From: Medicago truncatula | Taxonomy: Eukaryota > Streptophyta > Magnoliopsida > Fabales > Fabaceae | Direction of reading: 5' to 3' | DNA: 64,000 nucleotides | NCBI RefSeq assembly: GCF_003473485.1 | Contig: NC_053044.1 | Span: forward strand, 25,107,591-25,171,590 | Shown: positions 12,072-22,500 of the stretch, piece by piece | Layout: each line of letters opens with the position of its first letter | Position numbering within the stretch: the stretch's first letter is position 1 | Position numbers and translations under genes: made by a program | Notes under the pieces: generated by a model | What the model saw: only the letters and a program-made list of their open reading frames with translations | The model's database searches: none | Told to the model about the DNA's origin: nothing

Positions 12072-12085
12072 CAAAATATAGTAAT

Positions 12086-12889
12086 AATACTATCCTTGAA
12101 GTAGGAATTATACCTGTAATTATGCTAAAACTCTCTCTCGCTGAATGAGAGGAGAGGATCCAAGTTCTCTCACTAAGAAAAAACAATTGTTGACAGTGCT
12201 ACAGCGCAAGGTTAGTTGTCCAAAGTATAAGTCAAAGTAAAAGATTTCATTTTATAATATTATAAATTGATAATAGGTTTGAATCAAAACATAAAATGCC
12301 TTGGATTGTGAAATCTATATTTTGAAATTTTCATATGCCTATATATTTGCAACATATTGTATCAGAATCATTTTTTGAAGGGTTGTATAGGATATTTAGC
12401 ATTGTAATTTCAAATTTTAATTGATAAAATATTCTATAATAGGAAAAAAAAATGAAATACATTAATTTTTTTATTGAATAAATATAAATATATATTACCA
12501 TTTATAATTTTACTACGTTTGGCTTTGAATATATTAACTTGTATTTTGTCTCTAAATAGGCAAACAACTATTTTGGTTCCTCAATTGGTGCGACATTGTC
12601 AATAAAGTGCATAAATGCACCAAAATTGCAGACACATTTTATCAAGTGTGGCTATTTTGTTAGTAATCTTATGGATTAAATTGAGAAAAAAAAACATATC
12701 TAGTATTAAATTGACAATCTAAAAATAAATTCAAGAACCAAAACTAATAAAAGAGACACACGTGAATGCATTTGCAATTTCGATACATTCAAATATCAAT
12801 ATGACACTTACGTACTCATTCAGGTATCAAATGTTTGAACGTTCAAAAGGTTGGACCCCGTGACCCAGGGTTCTGGTTACGCCACTGCT
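12086..12889. other. intergenic, no gene seen
   Basis: AT-rich sequence. The phrase GGTTACGCCACTG near 12877 resembles the end of a dispersed plant repeat, but no partner end was found. Confidence 0.4.
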
Positions 12890-13139
12890 CTCTCCTTCTC
12901 ATATTATTCGATACAGTTGACTCTGCCACACATATCAATGTACAATTTTGATCTTAAATATCTTTAATAATCTATTATAAAAATTTGGTATTTTGAAAAT
13001 ATTCTTTGAGACAAATCCAACAACAACTTATATGCCACCATTTGTCTTTGTATATTAATAGAAAAATATGATCAAAGTATATAATATCAATAATGTACAT
13101 TTTTAAAATAGGCCATTTAAAATGGGACAGAGGAAGTAT
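12890..13139. mobile_element. degraded Stowaway-like MITE
   Basis: The internal sequence (GTTGACTCTGCCACACATAT, CAAATCCAACAACAACTTAT, GATCAAAGTATATAATATCA) matches, with many changes, the intact Stowaway-like MITE at 25688-25945. The right end reads GGGACAGAGGAAG; the left end has lost the clean CTCCCTCCGTCCC. Confidence 0.6.
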
Positions 13140-14348
13140 TCAATATTCATCACATATTATTTTTGAATGATCACAAGATCAAATATAAACCTCTTAAGCA
13201 TACTCACAAACTATTAAGTATACATTTTATTCTTTTAATTATTTCAAAAATAATCAAAAAAATTAATTCTACATTTTTGTTTTCTCGTGAATGTGCATAA
13301 AATTTGTGATCATGAAAGGCTTTCTCTCACTCCAAATATATGTATAATATTAGTATCGTTGCAAGTTCATATCAAAACTCACACTAATACTTTGATGCGT
13401 GGAACAAAATTAGTTGAAACCAAAATCAAAGTGATCCACTAACAATAAAATAAATAAAAGAGAAGAAGAAGAAGAACATAATGATATTTGCTCATTGAGT
13501 TCGGCCCAAATTGACTTACATCTGAAGGAGAGATATCTCTCTAATTCACTATATCAAAAAAATTCTTATAAACAGATACACGGGTTACAATAAGTTAGCC
13601 TTCAACAAGTTCTCTAAGAATAAATAGTAATTTCTACCCCTTCTCTGGATCTCTTCCCATGACCAATAAATTCAATAATTTACACCCGTTTCCCTCCCAA
13701 AAGGAACAAACCCTCAACCTTTGATTTCGTAAGGATTCTCTCTTTTGGTAAACCACTAGATTGCCTCTTGCTTAAAAATTTAAAAAAAGCATTATATCTA
13801 TCTATCTATCTATCTATCTATAATTGATATCCTCATTTCTTTTCAATTCTAAGCGATATGGGACTTCCTAAATATGAATACTTTCAACCAACGCTAACAA
13901 TCTCAACCTTGATTGAAAATGATGCATCTACTTCCATTGTCAAACTCAACCTTACTTGTAAATCGATGGTGATGCTCCTTTAACCATCAACCACTTTGTT
14001 GCTTGCTCTTGCATCTAACTACATATTATGTAGTCCCACAAGATTCCCCTTTTATCCCTATAAACTTCATAACGTCTTCGACTTTCTTGAAGATTTTGTG
14101 CCCAAATATTTTAGGCCTTTTACGTAGCTTTACAAGTTTCATCATAACCTCTTTAGGCCCTTGAGTGATCAATTTTCATAATCATGAAGGCCTATTGCCT
14201 CCAATTACCCTTGATCTTTTAGGTAATCCCATAAGTAATACTAGAGTACTACGCTGTTATTATTATTGTTGACATTTCCACTTCTCTAAATGTTATTTTA
14301 GCATTATTATTATTGTCGCCGACGTTTCCACTTCTTTGGATTCTTTTA
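13140..14348. other. intergenic with an (ATCT)n microsatellite
   Basis: There is no gene. A tetranucleotide run of about seven ATCT units lies at 13793-13821. Near the right end a phrase TTTCCACTTCT..TGTTATTTTAG is repeated around 14276-14350, with another copy beyond the next element near 15328. Confidence 0.5.
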
Positions 14349-15256
14349 GGCTTAATTGCACTTTTTCCCCACTATGTTTTGCCAATTGTGTGATTTTGCA
14401 CCCCATCTTTTTTCCCCTTTCTGATTTTATGGTCCCCCATGACATTTAGTGATGATGTGTCGGTTTTTGATCATTTAATGTATGTCACGTGTGTAATTCT
14501 ATTTTTTAAAAAACAAAAAAAAAAATGGTATTTTTAAAATCAGGTTTCCATGCCAAGGGATAGTACAAACAATGGACCTCCACAAAATTATCCACCCCAA
14601 CAGAACTACGGCCAATCATCGCATATTCCTCCACAGCAGAACATTGGCCAACAACAGCCAAATATCAGGTTTGATTCAGCATCGCAGCATTATCCACCCC
14701 AACAGAGCTATGATCAAGCATCACAAGATAAGGATTGATGCGCTTTATAGGAAAAACAGGATAAGGATTTCATTTTATCTAGATCATGATCTTCAGTGCT
14801 TCATATTTAATCCAAACTCTTGAGCATTGTGAAACGAAATGATTAATAAACAAGAGCATACTTAAATCACTCAAGCATGACATAGTTTCTCTCACTCCAT
14901 GAAGTCTAAAATGTCACGTAACATAAAATATGGAGGATGGATTGGTAATGCATCAAGAGTTGGCCATAATTTTGTTCCATTGTTAGGCAGTGGTAGGATT
15001 TTGTGAGGGGTATGAGAAGGGTCACGTGACTCCCTTTCTCAAAATCTGAAAATACCATTTTTTTTTGTTTTAAAAAAAATAGAATTGCACACGTGGCACA
15101 CATTAAATGATCAAAAACCGACACATCATCACTAAATATCAGGGACCATAAAATCAAAAATGGGAAAAATGATGGGGTGCAAAATCGCTCGTATAAAACC
15201 ATGGGGTGCAAAATCGCACAATTGACAAAATATAGGGGAAAAAATGCAATTAAGCC
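14349..15256 (+). mobile_element. TIR element (probable Pack-MULE) with captured Pro/Gln-rich coding fragment
   Basis: Two arms of about 200 bp mirror each other: GGCTTAATTGCACTTTTTCC at the left and, inverted, AAAAATGCAATTAAGCC at the right, with the shared GTGATGATGTGTCGGTTTTT segment on both arms. The flanks ATTCTTTTA and ATTTTTTTT could be a worn 9-bp duplication. Between the arms, 14550-14738 reads NNGPPQNYPPQQNYGQ followed by further PPQQ(N/S)Y repeats, like the tail of organellar RNA-editing factors (MORF/DAG family). The latter name is a guess from composition. The fragment has no catalytic domain. Confidence 0.6.
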
Positions 15257-15701
15257 ATTTTTTTTATTTTACCATTGTTATTATTGTTGTTTTAAGTGGC
15301 CCAACTCTGCTCCATCGCCAATGTTTACACTTCTCTGAATTGTTATTTTACGATGTGATAATAACAATGGTAAAATCACATATGGGCTTGCATGGAGGAA
15401 CTAGATGATGAATTTAGGTTGATTGATTTGTGATCTATCATGTTGTATATTATGCTGAAAAATAGGATGATAACACAATGACAATGAAGTGTCGTATGAG
15501 AACGACACTTAAGCGCCGTTGTAAAGTGAATGATAGTTAACAGTCGTTGGGATATGTTGGTCATTTTGGGGTGTTTGAGAGCAATTTGTGAAGTATAAGG
15601 AGCAATTTCCAAAACATATTTAACCATACCCAAAACCCCCACATTTATACCTTGACCCCAACATTTGACTCAAACTATAAAATTTACTCTTTTATATAAA
15701 A
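15257..15701. other. intergenic, Helitron 3' flank
   Basis: No gene is seen. A short inverted repeat, TACCATTGTTATTATT near 15270 and AATAACAATGGTA near 15362, brackets about 80 bp. Confidence 0.5.
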
Positions 15702-15782
15702 CTAGTCGAGATACCCGTGCTACAGCACGGGTAGCGCGGCTTTGCCGCGCTGTACGGCGCGGCTTCGCCGCGCTTATCGACA
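15702..15782 (-). other. Helitron 3' terminus with three tandem hairpins
   Basis: Next to CTAG (15702-15705) lies a 9-bp stem with a 2-nt loop (15713-15732). Two further perfect hairpins follow inward, GCGCGGC-TTT-GCCGCGC and GCGCGGC-TTC-GCCGCGC. They are the most GC-rich bases for kilobases around. The first matches the usual Helitron termination hairpin; the other two are near copies of each other. Confidence 0.8.
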
Positions 15783-16029
15783 GGGTACGTTCCAAAATAA
15801 TTACGTTTATTGCGGATAGTGAAAAAATGAGTTGCTTTCATATATTAGAAGTAGATACTTGCGGAAAGTTGCTTTATTAGGCACCAATTTGATCATTTCA
15901 AAAGACCCTGCTACAACAGTAGTAATAATTATAAAGAAAAGGAAATATAAATTTATTGTAAGAAGTACATAGGAAAACATTTGATAGTCAAAGTTACACA
16001 ATAAATTTAGCAATAAGAATAGTAGACTT

Positions 16030-16976
16030 TTAATATTGTCTAGTTAATCTAAATACAATAATGATGTTTTTTGCCATGACAGAGTCACACTTAAATTCTA
16101 GAAGAGTCCCAGGAGCAATGCGATTGCTTAAGCAAAATCTTCTCCATCCACTTCCAATTATAACAATTGTGGTATTTGTTTGTGGATCATTTATAAATAG
16201 CAATTTACATATTGTGACGTTGTTAGCTGTTCCACATAATCTAAGATATTCATGGTTTTTAGCTTGTAAAAAGTTGCCAAGATCAGTTGGTAAAATCTGT
16301 AACACCAAAGAAATGATATAACATAGTGAAATATTTATAGAGTTGTATAAAATGGAATCTGTAATAAGTAATATTAGAAAATAAAATATAAATATATAAA
16401 GGCTTACCAATTTTGAACTAACAATTGAATTTTCTGGAACTGTGAGTTGATATGTTAGATCTCGAGTAATGCAAGTAGTCAATCTATGGTAACGTGGATA
16501 TTCATTTTTTGGTGTAGAACCATCGAATATTTTGATTTGGAATACACTATGACCTAAATATGTGAAAGACATAAGTGGATTCAATGTGATATGATAAAAA
16601 TCTCTAAATTGATGCCAACCGGTAGTAAGTATTGGTATGGTGAGGATTTTGTTAAATTCAACTTGATGACAATTGCCAATACCATCTTGTAGCATCCATT
16701 GTTCTTGTAGTTCATCGAAATATTCTGCAACAAAAAGTGGATCTAATTCGCAAATAATCTAGAAAATAAAAAAAAGTATGTTAGTGGTGTAGCATGTAAA
16801 TAAAACTGAAGAAAGAGATATTGAGAAAATTTATTAAGTTATGTTAGTAATACCTCTGTGCAAACAGCTAAGAAAGAAGGTCTATTGGATTCAATTGTCA
16901 TCAATGGAGCTCTGCTGGATTGCCCTTTTCTTTGATTTGATGGTAGTTCACTGATAGAGGAAGCACTGGACTCCAT
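16030..16976 (-). CDS. B3-domain DNA-binding protein carried by the Helitron (two B3 domains)
   Basis: Three exons close in phase: 16976-16854, 16758-16408, 16296-16030, giving 246 aa. After a short Ser-rich N-terminus, the first B3-like domain holds TTGWHQFRDFYHI and FTYLGHSVFQIKIFD. The second holds ILPTDLGNFLQAKN, GSGWRRFCLSNRIAPGTLLEF and a closing IIVFRL. The GW..F...N.....G....F pattern is diagnostic of B3 domains of the REM-like plant class, which bind DNA. The gene lies 0.3 kb inside the Helitron 3' end, on the same strand as the helicase. Splice sites are standard (GTATTA, GTAAGC; TAG and CAG acceptors). The intact frame suggests a recent capture or maintained use; targets are unknown. 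Confidence 0.75.
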
Positions 16977-17471
16977 TGTTAGTGGACTGAAAGTTAAATG
17001 TTTACAACAATTTGAATGAAAAATATGATACTGAGATAAGTGAGTTGGTTTTTGATGGAAGGTCTATTTATATGTATGAAGTAGAGATAATGAAAAGTAG
17101 TAGAATAAGATATGTGAAAAGCAACTGTTACACTTATTGGAAGATGCAAAGGCTGAAATAAGGCTGAACACGTCTCTGTTGGTGGCTGAATAGTCAATCA
17201 CGGTTGGTTGGCATATTGTAACAGTGTATGAGCTGCATTAAAGCTTACGTGTAATAAGCAATAAACATTATTTATAAAAGTTGTTAATAATATAAGGTAA
17301 TATACAAACATTATAATGTTTAAGTTACACAAATAAAATGCTAATTAAAAGAGTTGTACTAAAATATTAGACAATAATTAGGTTCAAATAAAAAAAAATA
17401 GTCTAGTTAACACAACAACATTACATAATTGTTAATTTATTTAATAAAAGCACATAATAAATACATAAGTT

Positions 17472-18446
17472 TCACTGAATAGTATTTGAAGTAGACCCTG
17501 ATCCATGGATGGAGAGTTGATAAACATGGCACATACAATGAGGACTATTTGTAGTAAATTTGAATCGGATGATTCCTGGCTGGAAATTATTTGCTCGGCA
17601 TAATTTGTCCCAGCCCACTCCCAATTCAACAGTCGATTTTTCATTGTTACAAATAAAGACTTGAAACGCTTCAAATGTTCCTTGATCATGGCAGCAAGCA
17701 AGCATCTCATACTTTTTTTTTTTAGAAACTCACCAAAATGGTTTGAAATTCTCTGTAGAATAAAAAAATTAAAGTTAGACAGAACATGTAATTATATTTA
17801 AAATATAGAAAACAAAAAATTAAAGGAAATAAGGAATATTAATACACTAATATTAAAATATAGAAAACAAAATAAAAAATATTAAAAATGTATAGTAATA
17901 ATTATATAATTGATGAACTTAACGATTGTAGGCCTTTTCAAGAGCATATCATTAACCCCTTGATCAAAGAAAAATGTTTCTTTTGGAAGGAGACTACGAC
18001 TATGAAATTTCGGTAATGTCTTTGGATCATCAATTTCTCTTAACATGCAAATGGCAAAGAGATCTATGTCATAGAAAGAGAACACAACTTCAGCATTATC
18101 AGGAATTTCGTGGTATTCCTTAATCTCCGCCCAGCCATCTGTTATTGTTGGAATATATGAGTTTTTGTTGAACTTGAGTTCATGAAATCCTCCTTCTTCG
18201 TTTAAAAGTTTCCATGTACCCCTGAGGCAGTGATGATTTTTGTTGACAAACCTTTGATCAACCTCAGCATAGTTCTAATTTGAAATAAAAAAAAATTATA
18301 TAGATGTTATTATTGATTAAGAAGTATGAATGAGGCAAAAATAATTTATAAGAAGAATGAATTAAAACCTGAAATGCTAATCGAACCACCGAAAAAACCT
18401 CAATTGGATCAGTTTGAAGTTTCGTTATAATTTGTTGTGCATTCAT
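17472..18446 (-). pseudogene. second B3-domain gene in the Helitron, frame broken at a poly(A) run
   Basis: Exons 18446-18369 and 18274-17924 join in phase: MNAQQIITKLQ.., then a B3-like domain with GTWKLLN, TDGWAEIKEYHEI and VVFSFYDIDLFAICML. A third exon from 17752 begins RISNHFGEFLKKK in phase. The rest of its B3 domain (GTFEAFQVFICNN, GVGWDKLCRANNFQPG, stop TGA at 17472) lies in another frame. The change falls in a run of 11 A's on the coding strand (T's at 17713-17723); 9 or 12 would keep frame. This could be real slippage or a base-calling error. An upstream in-frame ATG at 18494 is possible. The layout parallels the neighbouring B3 gene, so the two look like an old tandem pair. Confidence 0.65.
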
Positions 18447-19511
18447 TTTTCTCTGGCAATTTTGAGTTGATGAATGGTATGATATTGCATTCACTACTAT
18501 ATATAGAGGAAATATAAATATTATTAAATTATATAATTGAATATGTTATAAATTTTTGTAGTTGATTTGGTAAGGATGAAACCAAAATCGTCTCTCACCT
18601 TGTGATAAGATCGTACAATACATTTCACTAAAAATAAGAACATAAATGTAGGTGATTTGCCAATTCAAATAGCTAGACTGTGCTCTCTTAAACTTTTGAC
18701 GGATAGCACATGGTATAAGCACGTGATATTGTGAAATGTAGTAGTGAATGTGTGCACAATAGGACAAATTCAAGAAATGTAGTAGTGAATGGTGTACAAT
18801 AAGACAAATTCAAAGCTGCAGGTGTTATATTTGTGTACTTTGTTTGGTGCCACTACAACCATTCACATGTCCTATATTTCTCCAACATCTTACTGGTACT
18901 TTGACTAAAAATAAGAAAACATACATGTTGGTTTTATTGATGATTTGACAATTCAAGTTGTAATACTATTCAAGTATAGAAGATGTGTTATGCATGCAAG
19001 TTGGGTACTTACAAAGTGCAGGTGTGTAGCATGCGTTTATCAGTAACTTGTCATATAGTGGAATTTGGATGCAATTATACTACTTCATGTGTAATATAAA
19101 TAATTATGAATTGATTTAGCTGCAACCACTTTTCAAGACTTAAATATAAACTTTATAGTTGCACTTATAAGATAATAATATATGTCATTAGTTACACATA
19201 GTAAACTGAATTAATGTTTCCTCAATCAAAATAGCAACAATGTCCAAGTTAAATGATAACTGTGGAAAAGTTCAATTGAACTTGGATGTTGTTACTATGT
19301 GAATCCATTAATCCATTATGCACCTATATCAGGTCCAACCAAAAAAAGAAATGAAGTCAACTTCTACGTTGTTGCTATGTGAGTCCATTAATCTCTTGTG
19401 CACCTAAATTTAAAAAGGAAGAAGATAAGTAAGTGTAGTTTATGATCATAGGTAGATAAAATCAGTGCATCATAAATTTAAAACGAAATTGTAGGAATGA
19501 GTTAACTTACA
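18447..19511. other. Helitron spacer between B3 genes and helicase, with short tandem duplications
   Basis: No gene is seen. A unit of about 41 bp (AAATGTAGTAGTGAATG.. to ..GACAAATTCAA) is repeated at 18734-18774 and 18775-18814. A looser pair, TGTTACTATGTGAATCCATT and TGTTGCTATGTGAGTCCATT, each followed by TGTGCACC or ATGCACC, lies at 19286-19326 and 19369-19406. Confidence 0.55.
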
Positions 19512-22500
19512 TCATAGATTTTCAAAAACTTCCTTGTAGACTACATTCATGGTAGTTGACAGTGGGATTTTGTCCTTGTCATGAATTAATATCTTTAATC
19601 CAGCCTTACTCTTTACCCTCGACATAGCAACATACAATTGACCGTGACTAAATACGGATGTTGGAAGATATAAACCTACACTGTCTAGTGATTGACCTTG
19701 AGATTTATTGATAGTCATGGCATAAGAAACTATAATAGGAAATTGTCTTCTGGTAAGCTTAAATGGCCATGGGGATTGGGAAGGAGACATATCCATTCTT
19801 GGAATGTAAGTCATGCTTCCTATATTTGTACCTGACATGATTTTCGCTTCAAGAACATGGTTGGCCATTCTAGTAATAATAAGTCTAGTACCATTGCATA
19901 ATCCCATTGATTGGTCAATATTTCTCATAAGCATGATAGGAGTTCCTACTTTCAACTTAAGTTTATGACCAGGCAGACCTGAGCATCTCAGGGAATTTAA
20001 AAATTCTGGTGTTAAGATATCAAATGATTGACATTCATCATTGATCTCTGACCTGTCAATCTCATCAGAACTTAAGTATTCTTGTTCTTCTCCTATACAA
20101 TATAATAAATATGGATTGGAGTCATGTTTCTCTTTCAGGTGTAAATACATAAATAATGTAATATATTCGTTTGAAAAGTTACCTGGAATCAATGAGAGTA
20201 TGTAGTCATTTATTTCTTCAACACATTCTATTGTTGAAGCCAGAATTGCTCTTGATTGTAAGTATTGAGGATCATTGTAGTAATTCAAGAAATCTGGATA
20301 TGTACTCTGGAATATAGCCTGTATTGGATTATCAAAATCATGTATTAAAAACTCGGCTGGTATATCAATTTCCACAATTCCATCATTTGGCTCGGATAGC
20401 TTTCCTTCGCCAACTTTCAAGAGCCAATCAGAGAAGTTTTTCAATTCCTGATTATCTGATGACATTGCATTCTGTTGAAGACGCATATTTTTGGTCAGAG
20501 TAAGAACTTCACATGAATCCCATATGTAGGAGGAATTTATTGTAGCATTAATTATGTCTGAGCGATTGGCTCTGGGTATAACCGGTAATATTTGTCGGCA
20601 GTCACCTCCAAATACCACAACTTTTCCACCAAAAATTTTATCTGAGGACATAATGTCTCTGAGAGTTCTATCTAGAGCTTCAAAGCAAAACCTATGAGCC
20701 ATGGGAGCCTCGTCCCATATGATCAATTTGGTCATCTTTAAAAGTTGTGCAAGTTCACTTGTACCATCTATATTACAGCTGGAGTTCTCAAAGGCAGGTA
20801 CAGGTATTTTGAACTTAGAATGTGCTGTCCTTCCTCCTGGTAGCAAAAGAGATGCTATACCACTTGTAGCAACTGTCAAAACAATCTTACCACGGCTCCT
20901 TATCCTTGCCGCCAAAGTTCGCCACATAAATGTTTTACCAGTACCACCATAACCGTGTAAAAAATACACACCTCCTTTCTCTTTACTAACAGATGACATT
21001 ATTTTATGGTAGATGTTGCGTTGTTCATCTGTTTCAAAAATAAGTAAAATTTGTGTCAATATAATAAACTATTTTGAAAATGTTCCAGAAAATGCTAAAT
21101 TAGTGTATACCTGTTAATGTAGCAAAGAGTTGTTGAAATTCTGCATCCAACTCGTTGACATTGTAATTTAATTCATCATAAATCAGTCGGTTTCCAAGTT
21201 GTTCGACAATGTATCCTTCAGGATATGGAAATCCTTTGTAATCCTTCAAACTCCTTCTATTTCTTTCCATGTGCCTTTCAATCTCGGTCAATGTTAAGTT
21301 TTTAATTTGTTCTTCAGTAAGCATTAAACCTTGCACATGATAAAAGTAATTAGATGCCAAATCTAGAAATTGATTTTTACATTTGAAGATCATATAATTA
21401 TTAAGAGATGATAAGCAAAAAAGGCATGTTTACCTGGATTGTTTGCCAATCTTCTTTGTTCATAAAGAATACCATCACTTAGCCATTGCCATGTTTTTTC
21501 CCAAACTTGTTTTGGCCTGTGCATTGAACTTGCGATCAACAAAGTAACAAAAAACAATCTAAGAAAAAGTCCAGAACCCCAAACACTTGCTTCTTTAATA
21601 GCAGCAATGTATTCCTTGTCATCCATCAAAAATCCACTTGCAAAACATGCCTCTCTATAGGTGTCGTAACAAACATTGTTAACAGTTCTGATGTCCTCAT
21701 AAGAGGTTGGTCCTTGGACTTTGGTTAACATCAGTCTCAAGTAGAACAATTCTCCTGTGGTTGGTGGCACCCACATCAACCTTCCTATTGCAAAACCCCT
21801 TTTCCTTGGTGTCCAAGTACGTTTAGCTTTGACATATACAAATTTAGACACAAATTTGGCATATGTAAGTGTCTTAGCTTCAGCGTACTTAGCATTGCAC
21901 TGCAGCCACGATGTAAACATCGACTCTGTAACCGAAGGTCTCAGCATCACATCATCTATATGTTCATAATCATTGAAATATACTGAGTGTTCGCCTTGCA
22001 AATGAAAAAATAACCTTTCAACAGATGGTTTTCTTCCATGAATAGGATATTTAAATATGCGCCAGCAAGCTTCGCTTGGTGAAACATATCTACAATCAAG
22101 GTACTTCTTGATTTCATCCTGACTGTTATCTGGACTTCTACTTGTTGAACCATCAGACACAACAGCTGCAGTTATTCGATCATACCCTTTGTTAATGTAT
22201 TTAAAGAGATACTTGATTGAGCTGGATTGGTTGCACCACTCCATGTTTATATGAGCTTCATACTTCATTAACAAATGCGGATTATATGGAACAACTGACC
22301 GATTGTCCAATGCAATTCCATTCTTTAAAATATGACTGCCATTATCCCTTCTTCTATAGACAGGATAACCCTCATGATCAACAATACTTGATTCCTGAAA
22401 TTTCTTTGGATAGAATTTAGTACAACGGTCTTTGTTATTCATGCAAGGGGATTTTTTATTTGCTAATCCACACGGACCATGCATCATGTGATTGCCCACC

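Noticed and set aside
13793-13821. CRISPR-like or telomere-like array
   Set aside because: It is a plain ATCT microsatellite with no spacers; no CRISPR array is expected or seen in this eukaryotic sequence.
15665-15880. Arg/Ala-rich frame across the Helitron end
   Set aside because: Its composition comes from the GC-rich hairpins; it crosses the element boundary and is not a gene.
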